64,000 bases of DNA from NCBI RefSeq assembly GCF_003626535.1, contig NZ_RBAL01000002.1:434001-498000 (forward strand), in the 5' to 3' direction. The translations under genes and the position numbers were made by a program. Numbering within the stretch: the stretch's first letter is position 1; each line of letters starts with the position of its first letter. The notes below the pieces were generated by a model that saw only the letters and a program-made list of their open reading frames with translations, searched no databases and was not told the origin of the DNA. This document shows positions 1 through 8,121 of the stretch, piece by piece. The DNA comes from Streptomyces hoynatensis. GTDB taxonomy: Bacteria; Actinomycetota; Actinomycetes; Streptomycetales; Streptomycetaceae.

Positions 1-805
1 CGTCCTTGACCGCGGTCCAGGCCAGGGCGTACGTGCAGCCGAACTCCGCCCGGGGCGGCAGCCATTCGTCGGGGGACTGGTCGCCCTTCTCGCGGTTCGA
101 CCGGGCGCTGACCGCGAGCAGCTGCGGGTGGTCGAGGTCGTTGGCGAACGCCTCGCGTTGCTCGTCGGTCCATTCGTCCGCGCCGGAGCGCCAGGCGTTG
201 GCGAGGGGCACGACGTGGTCGATGTCCAGGTCGCCCGGGTCGGTGAAGTCCGCCCCGTCGTAGGGGCTGTGCCACCTGCCCGACACCGGCGCGCAGTCCT
301 CGCCGGCCGTCACGTCCCGGCCGTCGCGCAGCAGCACGCGCTCGCGCACCGTGCAGCCCTCCTCGCTGGTCCAGTGCGGGAAACGGTCGCGGGAGTAGCC
401 CGTCATCGGGCGCGGCTGCGCCACGTCGAGGCCGGCGAGCATGTCCCCGGCCGCCTCGGGCGTGGGCAGCCCGGGCAGTTCCGTGGCCCCCGGCCCGCCC
501 GTGGCCCGGGGCGAGTCCGTGGACGTGCCGGGCGAGCCGGGGTCCGTGGCGCTCGCCCGGCCGGCGCCGTCCGCGGGCTCCTCCGTCGCGTCGCAGCCGC
601 CGAGGGCGAGGAGCGTTGCCGCCGCCGTGAGCGCCACCAGCCCCCGCGCGCGGCGTCTCGCGCCCCGCGCGGCGTTTCGTGCCGGGTGCCGTGCCTGGTG
701 CCGTGCCTGGTTCCCGGCCGGGTGCCGCGCCGGTTCCGGTGCCGCGCGCCGGGCGCCGCGGCGTATCCCGTGCCGGGCGCCGCGTCCCGTTCCGCGTCCT
801 GTCAT
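1..805 (-). CDS. HNH endonuclease family lipoprotein (DUF1524-like), 3' end beyond window
   Basis: About 268 codons are visible and the C-terminus lies off the left edge. The visible end reads DIDHVVPLANAWRSGA, then a conserved stretch with NREKGDQSPDEWLPP and CTYALAWTAVKD, the signature of streptomycete secreted HNH/DUF1524 proteins. The ATG at 805 has a good ribosome site (GGGAGG, about 6 bp upstream). The N-terminus is odd: about 50 Arg-rich residues with repeating ARH/QAR units precede a hydrophobic stretch and the lipobox ALGGC (Cys about residue 71), so the signal peptide starts unusually late. The mature protein would be membrane-anchored outside the cell. A nuclease role is inferred from family only. 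Confidence 0.85.
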   Translation of the reverse strand, partial: MTGRGTGRGARHGIRRGARRAAPEPARHPAGNQARHQARHPARNAARGARRRARGLVALTAAATLLALGGCDATEEPADGAGRASATDPGSPGTSTDSPRATGGPGATELPGLPTPEAAGDMLAGLDVAQPRPMTGYSRDRFPHWTSEEGCTVRERVLLRDGRDVTAGEDCAPVSGRWHSPYDGADFTDPGDLDIDHVVPLANAWRSGADEWTDEQREAFANDLDHPQLLAVSARSNREKGDQSPDEWLPPRAEFGCTYALAWTAVKD

Positions 806-1007
806 GGGTGCCTCCCGCCCCGCTCGCCCCCGGGCCCGGCATCCGCGCCGCCCGCGGGCCGCCGTCCTGTCCCGCCCGGGGGAAGGTACCTCCCTCCTAC
901 CCGGCGGCGGGCGGCCGGCGCACCCCGGGCCCGGCCGCAGGAACCCCGGCGGGGCGGCGGGGCGGCGGGGCCGCGGGGCGCGCGAGGGCGCGGGTGCGCC
1001 CGGTGCC

Positions 1008-2204
1008 TCAGCGGGCCGGCGTGAGGTCCCCGGTGAGGGGAACGGCCGGGTGGTCGGCGTTGCTCACCAGGGAGAGGCGCGGGCCGCCAGGGCCCGGGTG
1101 CCACTGGCCGCCGGCCAGCGGGAGCAGGGCGACGTTGGGGGTGGGGCCCCGGGTCCAGTCCAGGGGACCCGCGATGGTGTCGAGGCGGGTCTCGGCCAGG
1201 GCCAGGGCGACGGACGCGCGGTCCTCGGGGTCGGCCGCGACGGCGAGGGCGTGCCGGGCGGTCTCCAGGAGGGCGTGGGCCAGGCCCAGGGGCTGGAGCC
1301 AGCCGCGGCCGGTGGCCCGCTGGTAGGAGTGGGCGAGTTCCGCGCAGGTGGTGCCGTCCAGGCTGGAGCGGTAGGGGTGGTCCGGGCTCCAGTAGACGAG
1401 GGTGGCCACGCGCGCCTCGGCCAATTCGGCCTGGGCCTCGGGGGCGGCGTGGGTGTGCGGGTAGGTCAGCCAGCGCGAGCAGGTGATCAGCCGGGGCGGC
1501 CGTCCCGCCTCCCGGGCCCGGCGGTGGAAGAGGGCCAGGTCGGCGGCGGTGGCCGCGCTCGTGATCAACTCGGCGCCGCACTCCCGCATCCGCTCCACCT
1601 GCGCCGCGAAGCCGGCGGCCCCTTCCCGGTAGGCGCCGAGGTCCACGAGGGTGTGCCCGCGCGCGGCGGTCACCGGCCCGAAGCCGTGGCGCGGGTCGCG
1701 CAGCAGGCTGCCCTGCAGGTCGTCGTTCCACAGGCACCCGACGGGGCCGGGGCCGCCGGCCTGCTCCCACAGCCCGGCGAAGACGCGGGCGATGTCGTCC
1801 AGTCCCCAGGCGAAGTGGTACGTCCACCGGAAGCGGTGCGCCGGGCCGGCGCCGCGCGCGTGCATGTACGCCTGCCAGGGGAAGGTGGTCGACAGGCAGG
1901 GCACCCCCGCCTCCTCGCAGGCCGCGGCGACGGCCGGCAGGACCCGGGTCCCGGCCATGGTGAGGACGAGCCGCGCCCCGCCTGGCCCGGCCAGTTCGCG
2001 CACCGCCTGCCGTGCCGCCCCGGGATCGGAGCGGCTGTCGCGCACGGTGAGGACCACGTCGTGGGTGCGGCCGCCGTTGCGCAGCCGCGACAGGCGGGGG
2101 GCCAGCGCGCGCACCACGTGGGTCAGGGGCTCCCCGAGGGGGGCCAGCCGCCCGGTCAGCGGGGCAACCACCCCGATACGCAAGGAAGAAGAAGTCGACA
2201 CCAT
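1008..2204 (-). CDS. Periplasmic-binding-protein type 1 (branched-chain amino acid receptor-like) protein without signal peptide
   Basis: 398 aa. From the first residues (SLRIGVVAPLTGRLAPLG) through GARLVLTMAGTRVLPAVAAACEEAGVPCLSTTFPW it follows the Peripla_BP_6 fold of LivJ/LivK-like receptors. Unlike true ABC substrate-binding proteins there is no signal peptide or lipobox, so it is predicted cytosolic and may sense a small molecule rather than feed a transporter; no permease or ATPase genes adjoin it. The ATG at 2204 was chosen because the fold begins right after it. A GTG at 2270 in the same frame would add 22 residues of no family character. The ligand is unknown. Confidence 0.75.
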   Translation of the reverse strand: MVSTSSSLRIGVVAPLTGRLAPLGEPLTHVVRALAPRLSRLRNGGRTHDVVLTVRDSRSDPGAARQAVRELAGPGGARLVLTMAGTRVLPAVAAACEEAGVPCLSTTFPWQAYMHARGAGPAHRFRWTYHFAWGLDDIARVFAGLWEQAGGPGPVGCLWNDDLQGSLLRDPRHGFGPVTAARGHTLVDLGAYREGAAGFAAQVERMRECGAELITSAATAADLALFHRRAREAGRPPRLITCSRWLTYPHTHAAPEAQAELAEARVATLVYWSPDHPYRSSLDGTTCAELAHSYQRATGRGWLQPLGLAHALLETARHALAVAADPEDRASVALALAETRLDTIAGPLDWTRGPTPNVALLPLAGGQWHPGPGGPRLSLVSNADHPAVPLTGDLTPAR

Positions 2205-2290
2205 GTCAGCCCTGCCGCTCGCCTCTGCTGCTGATTTTCTGCTGCGCCCCTGGGGCGCTCCTGTGGCCACGCCCGGCGCCGCGGCGGCGG

Positions 2291-2671
2291 TCAGTGGCCG
2301 GAGCGGTCCACGGTGACGCAGGTGGTGCGGGTCAGCACCGCCACCGTCTCGTTGCCGCAGTTGTTGCTGTGTCCCGAGGCGTTGCGGGCGAACAGGAGGT
2401 TGGACAGCAGGCCGCCGCTCGGCCCCGACACGTCCCCGGCGCCCTCGCCGGTGTCCTCGCTCACGCAGGTGCGCTCCTTCAGGAGCGCGAGCTTGCCCGT
2501 GCCGCAGAGGTTGGAGTGGCCGGCGGAGTTCCGGCCGGAAAGGTTGGACAGCACCCCGCCCGCCCCGGCGTCGGCATCCGCGGCCGCGGCCGTCGTCATC
2601 CCGGCGGGAAGTGCCAGCAGGAGCCCCACCGTCGAGGCCACCACCGCGAGGGGTCGCGCACCGTACGTCAT
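2291..2671 (-). CDS. Small secreted protein with two cysteine-bearing repeats (chaplin-like architecture)
   Basis: 126 aa. A signal peptide (residues about 1-32, AVVASTVGLLLALPAG core) is followed by two copies of a roughly 40-residue unit. Each unit contains SNL, a GHSN-x-CG motif and a second Cys about 13 residues later (CGTGKLALLKERTC and CGNETVAVLTRTTC). Two Cys per unit in a short Asn/Gly-rich exported protein recalls chaplins, but the canonical chaplin core is not convincingly present, so this is an architectural resemblance only. The start is the ATG at 2671; an upstream in-frame start at 2728 adds a non-signal-like extension. Confidence 0.7.
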   Translation of the reverse strand: MTYGARPLAVVASTVGLLLALPAGMTTAAAADADAGAGGVLSNLSGRNSAGHSNLCGTGKLALLKERTCVSEDTGEGAGDVSGPSGGLLSNLLFARNASGHSNNCGNETVAVLTRTTCVTVDRSGH

Positions 2672-2842
2672 CCTTGGTCCCTTCCGAGCGATCGGCCCCG
2701 GCCGGCCGGCCGGGGCCGCCTGGAACAACGACGCCTCGCGCGGCCGGTATGGGCGCGGACCAGGTGAATCATCTGCTGGGTCGTTGATCGAATACTCCGA
2801 CGGGATGCCGGAGTGCCCGGGCGTTGACGGGAGTTGACGCCC

Positions 2843-2890
2843 GCCCCGGCCGGGCGGCGCCCGCGGGGGCGGGCGCCGCCCGGCCGGGGC
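2843..2890. terminator. Perfect 22-bp-stem hairpin
   Basis: Arms 2843-2864 and 2869-2890 are exact reverse complements around a 4-nt GGGG loop. It lies just beyond the stop codon of the PrpD-like gene (2904) and between it and the next gene, with no U-tract on either side. It probably acts as the 3' end of the transporter/PrpD transcript and may block transcription from both directions. Confidence 0.75.
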
Positions 2891-2903
2891 GCCGCGCGCC
2901 GGG

Positions 2904-5036
2904 TCAGCCGGCGGGGGCCGGGTCCAGGAGGGCGTCCAGGGCGGGTTCGCCGAGCGGGTCCCCGGCCGCGGGGTCGGGCTCCGGCCGGTGGGCCAGCAGG
3001 CTCAGCAGGCCGCGGCGGCCGGTGAGCGGCCGGGCCGGGGCGGTGAAGCCGTGGCGGGCCAGGGCGGTGGACTCCACGGCCTCCGCCGCCGCCACCTGGG
3101 CGCGCCTGGCGTCGAGCGCGGGGGAGGCCGTGGTGCCGGTGACGCCGGTGGTCCTGGTTCCGGCCAGGCCGCAGGCCGCCAGGGCCGCCCGGGGCGGCAG
3201 GCGGTGGGCGGCGGCCGAGGCGAGGGTCGCGGCGAGGCCGGGCAGCCGGTCCACCGGCACGTCGAGCCGCTCGGCGAGGCGTGAGGTCACGGCCAGCGCG
3301 AGCGCCACCGCCCGCGCCCCGTCCGCGCGCGGCAGGCCGGGCGCGGCGCAGGCCGCCACGGCGGCGGCCACCACCGGCCGCCGCCCGGCGGCGACAAGGG
3401 CGGCGGCGAGGGCCCCGGCCCGTGCCCGCTCGTCCGCCGCGGGGGCGGCCGACGGCAGCCCGGCGGCCTCGTCGAGCAGGGCGGCGGCGGCCTTGACGTG
3501 CCGGTGGTCCCCGGGCACGTCCGCGGCGGTCGCCAGGAGTTCGGCGAGCGCCACGTCCGGGGAGGGCCCGGCGGCCGCGGGCCGCTCCCCGGCGCCGGCC
3601 GCGGCCTTTCGCGCGGCCCGGGCGGGGGAGTCGCCGGAGTCCGCGGGGACGGCCGCCCGCAGCAGCCGGCCGAGGTAGCCGGGGCCCCGGTCGCGGGCGG
3701 CGGCCTCCAGGGCGCCGGTGCCGCCGGGCAGCACCCGCTCCACCAGGCCGCGGGCCTTGACGCCGAGCTCCTCCTCGGTGAGCGGGCGGGCCAGGCTGCC
3801 GCGGGCGTGCGCCACCTCGTGGACGAGCAGGGCGCCGTCGGCCATGGCGACCTCCACCCGCGCCGAGTCCCGGCCGCGTTCCGGCTCGGGCAGGAAGGCG
3901 ACGAGGGAACGCAGCCGCCCGGCGGCGGCGGAGACGACGACCTCGGTGGCGTAGCCGCCGAGGTCCACCCGGGGCAGCAGCAGCCCGGCGGCCATGCCGT
4001 GCGCGGTGGAGAACCTGGCCTGGAGCCCGTCGGCCGGCTGGATGGTGCCGGTGAGTTCCGGCACCAGCGGGTGGCAGTGCAGCCGGATCGCGGTGACCGC
4101 CCCTGGCCCGCCGTGCTCGGCCACCGGCCGGTGCAGCGCCTCGGCGGCCTCGATCGCCGGGTGGGTGACGATGCCGCAGGGGTAGGGCTTGAAGGTGTTG
4201 TCGAGCAACTCCCAGCGTTCGCCCATCTCGTCGAGCAGCGCGGCCGGTTCGAAGGCGCCGCCGGCCAGCCGGTGGGCGAGGCCCTGCGGGCCGGTGAGGG
4301 TGTCGCCCGGGCCGCCGAGCCCGGCCGCGGCGTCCCGCGCCGCGCGCAGCCCGGCCACCGCGGCCTTGCCCGGGTGGTAGGGCTTGGTCATCGAGCCGAA
4401 GCCCTCGCGGTTGCCGAGGCCGTCCTCGACGGCCCACTCCAGGGCGGTGCGCAGGGCCGTCTCGTCCAGGCCGAGCAGCAGCCCGGCGGTGACCGCGGCG
4501 CCGAGCGCGCCGCAGGTCCCGGTGATGTGCCAGCCGGCGTCGTAGTGCGCGGGGGAGACGGAGACCCCGAGCCTGAGCTGGGCCTCCACGCCCCAGGCGA
4601 ACGCGCCCAGGATCTCCTCGGCGTCGCGTTCCGCGATCTCCTCCTGGAGGCCGGTCAGCGCCCCGAGGCAGGCCGCGCCCGGGTGGATGACCGTGCGCAG
4701 GTGGGTGTCGTCGTAGTCGTCGAGGTGCGCGGCGATCCCGGTGGCGAGGGCGGCGTCGAGGGGCGCGAGACGCTCGGCGCGCCCCGGTACCAGCGCCCGG
4801 CCGCCGCCCGGTGCGCCGGGGGTGCCCAGCTCCCCGAGCGCGGCCACGACGAGGTCGGTCGCGGGCTCGCGGGCGGCGCCGACGGCCGTGGCGAGGACGT
4901 TGTACAGCGTTCGGCGGGCGGCCTCGCGCACGTCGGCGGGCAGGGGCGACCTGCTGTGGGAGGCGAGCAGCCGGGCGAGCCGGCCGAGCGGGGCGGACGG
5001 CGTCGACGGGGCTGCGGGGGCTGACGGGGCTGACAT
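2904..5036 (-). CDS. MmgE/PrpD family protein with a second, partial PrpD-like domain
   Basis: 710 aa, against about 450-490 for the family (2-methylcitrate dehydratase, cis-aconitate decarboxylase, iminodisuccinate epimerase). Residues about 15-460 form a complete PrpD unit: AAHLDDYDDTH, VIHPGAA, GWHITGTCGALGAA, FGSMTKPYHPGKAA and DNTFKPYPCGIVTHPAIEAA are typical. Residues about 480-700 look like a second, degenerate copy of the N-terminal helical domain (LAVTSRLAERLDVP, then AALAACGLAGTRTTGV and ARPLTGRRGLLSLL) without the active-site residues. The start ATG is preceded by AAGGAAA. It follows the SLC13 gene by about 100 bp on the same strand, so it probably acts on the imported carboxylate. 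The exact reaction cannot be read from sequence. Confidence 0.85.
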   Translation of the reverse strand: MSAPSAPAAPSTPSAPLGRLARLLASHSRSPLPADVREAARRTLYNVLATAVGAAREPATDLVVAALGELGTPGAPGGGRALVPGRAERLAPLDAALATGIAAHLDDYDDTHLRTVIHPGAACLGALTGLQEEIAERDAEEILGAFAWGVEAQLRLGVSVSPAHYDAGWHITGTCGALGAAVTAGLLLGLDETALRTALEWAVEDGLGNREGFGSMTKPYHPGKAAVAGLRAARDAAAGLGGPGDTLTGPQGLAHRLAGGAFEPAALLDEMGERWELLDNTFKPYPCGIVTHPAIEAAEALHRPVAEHGGPGAVTAIRLHCHPLVPELTGTIQPADGLQARFSTAHGMAAGLLLPRVDLGGYATEVVVSAAAGRLRSLVAFLPEPERGRDSARVEVAMADGALLVHEVAHARGSLARPLTEEELGVKARGLVERVLPGGTGALEAAARDRGPGYLGRLLRAAVPADSGDSPARAARKAAAGAGERPAAAGPSPDVALAELLATAADVPGDHRHVKAAAALLDEAAGLPSAAPAADERARAGALAAALVAAGRRPVVAAAVAACAAPGLPRADGARAVALALAVTSRLAERLDVPVDRLPGLAATLASAAAHRLPPRAALAACGLAGTRTTGVTGTTASPALDARRAQVAAAEAVESTALARHGFTAPARPLTGRRGLLSLLAHRPEPDPAAGDPLGEPALDALLDPAPAG

Positions 5037-5132
5037 CAGGATTTTTCCTTGGTGCGTGGGTCGGCCCGGAGGACTCCGGGGTGGTTCTGCGGAGGAGTCC
5101 GCGGCCCGCGCGGTGGCGCGGGCCGCGGGTGG

Positions 5133-6716
5133 TCAGACGCCGACGAGGGGCGCCATCACCAGGACGCCGGCGACGAGGATGGCGACGCCGATCAGGTCGA
5201 AGACGAAGCCGCTGCGCAGCATCTTGGTCATCGGCACCATGCCGGAGCCGTAGACGATGGCGTTCGGCGGCGTGGAGACCGGCAGCATGAAGCCGTAGCC
5301 CGCGGCGGCGGTGGCGACCAGGCCGGGGATGAGCGGGTTGACGTCGACGGCGGCCGCGATCGGCACCACGATCGGCACGACGATGCCCGCGCTCGCGGTG
5401 TTGCTCGTGGTCTCGGAGATCACCAGTCCCGCCACGGCCGCGAGCACGGTGAGGGAGACCAGCGAGGAGACGCCGAGGTGGTCGGCGAGTGAGGTGCCGA
5501 GGGTGTCGGCCAGGCCGGTCTCGGAGGAGAGCGAGCCGATGACGGTGCCCGCGCCGAACAGCAGGATGACGCCCCAGTCGATCTTGACGGCCTCGGCCCA
5601 GGTCAGCGTGGGCGCGCGGCGGGCGGCGCGCCGGCCGCCGGCCCCCCGGCCGCCGGCGAGCGGCAGCAGGAAGAGCACGCTCGCCGCGAGGATGGCCGCG
5701 ACGCCCTCGGTCAGGTGGTCGTGCATCCAGGTGACCGGGCCCGCGTCGTCGCCGAGGACCAGGCTGCCGATGCCGGGCGCCGTCCACAGCACGACGGCCA
5801 GCGCGAAGGCCACGCAGGTGTTCGCCTCGCCGCGGCCGAACGGGCCCAACTCGGCGCGCTGCCCCGCCACATACGCCTCCGCGCCGCTGAGCTCGCGCAC
5901 CTCGGGGCGGTTGAGGCGCAGCAGGATCAGGCACAGGGCCGCGAACATGACCAGCACGATCGGGGCGAAGAGGAGCACCCACTCGACGAAGTTGATCGTC
6001 TTCCCGGTCTGCTCCTCGACGAGGTCGCGGCCGATGAGCTGGTGCGGGGCGCCGATCGGGGTGATCAGGCCGCCGATGGAGGCGCCGTAGGCGATCATCA
6101 GCATCAGCGCCGTGGACCAGCGCGAGCCGTGCAGGTCGGGGCCGCCCTTCTCGGTGCTGATCGCGCTGACCGCGCGGACGATGCCGATGCCGATCGGGAA
6201 CAGCATCGCGACGGTCGCGGTGTTGGAGATGAACGCCGAGATCAGGACCGACATCGCGCCGAAGGCGACCACGGTGCGGGTGGGCGAGCGGACCACCCCG
6301 CCCAGCGAGAGCACCCGCAGCGCGATGCGCCGGTCGAGGCCGTGCACCGTCATGGAGCGGGCGATCACGAAGCCGCCGAGGAACGTGAAGATCGTGTCGT
6401 TTCCGAAGGCGCTGAAGACGGTGTCCTCGTCGGCGACCCCGACGAGCACGCACAGGACGATGCCCAGGATGGCCGTCACGGCCAGCGGTATCGCCTCGCT
6501 GACCCACCAGATCACCACCAGCGAGAGCACGGCCGCCAGCGCCCGCTGCTCCCACACCAGGCCCTGGGCGCACACCAGCACCAGGGCGAAGGCGAGGGGG
6601 CCGAGGGCGAGGCCGAGGCGCCCCCGGATCAGGTCGAAACGTTCCTGCCTGTCGACGGTGTGCGAGGCGGCCGCGCTCGTCGAGGCTGCCGCGCCGGTGC
6701 GGTCCTCGGTCTTCAT
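5133..6716 (-). CDS. SLC13/DASS family sodium:di-/tricarboxylate symporter
   Basis: 527 aa with about 11-12 hydrophobic segments. Both signature SNT motifs of the divalent anion:Na+ symporter family are present, each in an inverted-repeat half: ISNTATVAMLFPIG in the first and TTSNTASAGIVVPIVVP in the second. The first also sits in a typical GGFVIARSM / AFGAMSVLISAF context. The start ATG has GGAGG 5 bp upstream. Located in the cytoplasmic membrane, it should import a C4-C6 carboxylate for the downstream MmgE/PrpD protein. It is transcribed divergently from the IclR regulator. Confidence 0.9.
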   Translation of the reverse strand: MKTEDRTGAAASTSAAASHTVDRQERFDLIRGRLGLALGPLAFALVLVCAQGLVWEQRALAAVLSLVVIWWVSEAIPLAVTAILGIVLCVLVGVADEDTVFSAFGNDTIFTFLGGFVIARSMTVHGLDRRIALRVLSLGGVVRSPTRTVVAFGAMSVLISAFISNTATVAMLFPIGIGIVRAVSAISTEKGGPDLHGSRWSTALMLMIAYGASIGGLITPIGAPHQLIGRDLVEEQTGKTINFVEWVLLFAPIVLVMFAALCLILLRLNRPEVRELSGAEAYVAGQRAELGPFGRGEANTCVAFALAVVLWTAPGIGSLVLGDDAGPVTWMHDHLTEGVAAILAASVLFLLPLAGGRGAGGRRAARRAPTLTWAEAVKIDWGVILLFGAGTVIGSLSSETGLADTLGTSLADHLGVSSLVSLTVLAAVAGLVISETTSNTASAGIVVPIVVPIAAAVDVNPLIPGLVATAAAGYGFMLPVSTPPNAIVYGSGMVPMTKMLRSGFVFDLIGVAILVAGVLVMAPLVGV

Positions 6717-6736
6717 GGGTCCTCCGTGCTGCCCGG

Positions 6737-6762
6737 ATCGTGACACGCTGTTCCGTATCGTG
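6737..6762. promoter_or_regulatory. Candidate regulator site in the IclR/transporter divergent region
   Basis: The hexamer ATCGTG occurs at 6737-6742 and again at 6757-6762, exactly 20 bp apart (two helical turns), 20-45 bp upstream of the transporter start codon. This suits binding by a dimeric regulator such as the divergent IclR protein. The assignment is inference; no IclR consensus was matched. Confidence 0.35.
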
Positions 6763-6999
6763 GGCACCCTAGGGGGTCGATCCCGGGGCGGCAAGGGGGG
6801 CGCCGCGGGAAAATCCGGGTGGCCCGCGGGTGGCCTTCGGGTGGACGGGGGGCGAACTCCCCTGGTCCGCCGCCCGTGCCGCCCCCCGGCAGGGCCCGCG
6901 CCGCCATGGGGAGGAGCAGGGGGGAAGCGAACGGGGATGCGAAGGGGGATGTGGGGAGCGGAACGTGGGGCGCCGGCGGGCGGGGTTAAGCTGAGCGGC

Positions 7000-7824
7000 G
7001 TGACGGCATCGGCAGACGAGGCTGTGCCCACGTCCGACCGCCCGTCCGGGGTGCAGTCGATCGACCGGGCGGTGGCGATACTCACGGCCTTTTCCCGGGC
7101 GCGCCCCGTCCTGGGGATCAGCGAGCTCGCGCGGCACACGGACCTGACCCGCGGGACGACGCACCGGCTGGTCAGCGCCCTGGCCGCGCACGGCATGCTG
7201 GCCCAGGTCCCCGGCTCGACCGCGTACTCCCTGGGGCCCAGGCTGCTCGGCCTCGCCGAGGCGGCCCGCGACCAGCTCTCCCTCGACGTCCAGGCGCCGC
7301 CCGTGATGACCTGGCTGCGGGATCGGACCGGGGAGACGGTGGGCCTGCACATCCTCGACGCGCTGCCGAGCCGCCGCACCATCGCGCAGGTCGAGTCCCT
7401 CCAGCCGCTGCGCCGCACGTACACCGACCTCGGCGCCTCCCGCCCGCCCCACCAGGGCGCCCCCGGCAAGCTGCTGCTCGCCCACGCGCCCGGCCGGGTC
7501 GCCGCCGAGGTGGTCGCCGCGCTCGGCCGCGCCGAGCCCGCCGCCGCCGAGGAACTCGCGGCGGAGCTCGACCGGGTGCGGGCGGAGGGCTACGCCATCT
7601 CGCTGGAGGAGCGGGTGCGGGGCGTGGTCGCCCTCGCCGTCCCGGTCCGCGACCACAAGGGCGAGGTCGCCGCGGCGCTCAGCGTCTCCGTGCCCGCGGT
7701 GCGTGCCGGAAGGCCGGAGCTGGTGGCCATGGCCCCGCTCGCCCAGGAGGCCGCCGCCAGGCTCTCCTCCCGCCTCGGCCACGAGCCCGGGGACGCAGGG
7801 GGCGTCGCGGACGGCGCGGACTGA
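7000..7824 (+). CDS. IclR family transcriptional regulator
   Basis: 274 aa from the GTG at 7000. Residues about 17-80 are the winged HTH (GVQSIDRAVAILTAFS, then GISELARHTDLTRGTTHRLVSALAAHGML). Residues about 100-265 are the IclR effector-binding domain (ETVGLHILDALPS, GKLLLAH, GYAISLEERVRGVVALAVPVRD). Diverging from the transporter/PrpD pair, it is the likely local controller, with the carboxylate substrate or a breakdown product as effector. Upstream in-frame sequence has no family character, which supports the GTG start; a further GTG at 7024 is possible. Confidence 0.88.
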   Translation: MTASADEAVPTSDRPSGVQSIDRAVAILTAFSRARPVLGISELARHTDLTRGTTHRLVSALAAHGMLAQVPGSTAYSLGPRLLGLAEAARDQLSLDVQAPPVMTWLRDRTGETVGLHILDALPSRRTIAQVESLQPLRRTYTDLGASRPPHQGAPGKLLLAHAPGRVAAEVVAALGRAEPAAAEELAAELDRVRAEGYAISLEERVRGVVALAVPVRDHKGEVAAALSVSVPAVRAGRPELVAMAPLAQEAAARLSSRLGHEPGDAGGVADGAD

Positions 7825-8121
7825 GGGGCCCTGCGGCCCTTCCGCGACGGCGCCCCCCAGCAGGGGCACCCCGCCGCGCTCCCGTGGGGGCCCGCCCGCC
7901 TCCCGCGCCTGACCCCTCGTCGGCCGCGCCCGACCCCCGCCTCCGGCGCCCGACCCCCCGACCCCCCTACCACGCCCCCGCGCGCGGCCCGGCTCCCCGC
8001 GCCGCGTGCCCCGGGCAACGGCCCCGCGGCTACGCGGTCGCGCGGGGTCGGTCCCGGCCGCGCGGGCGGGGGGCCGCCGCCGCGGCGCATTCCGCGGCCG
8101 CATGCTGGCCGGGCGGGGGAT
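7825..8121. other. Intergenic region between iclR and the oxidase gene
   Basis: Very GC-rich, with no gene seen. A short GCCCC...GGGGC hairpin at about 7852-7866 may end the iclR transcript. No convincing -10/-35 pair was found for the downstream oxidase gene. Confidence 0.4.

Noticed and set aside
802-1827. Long minus-strand open frame within the binding-protein gene
   Set aside because: Arg/Pro/Gly-rich shadow of the 1008-2204 gene in another frame; no motif and atypical codon-position GC.
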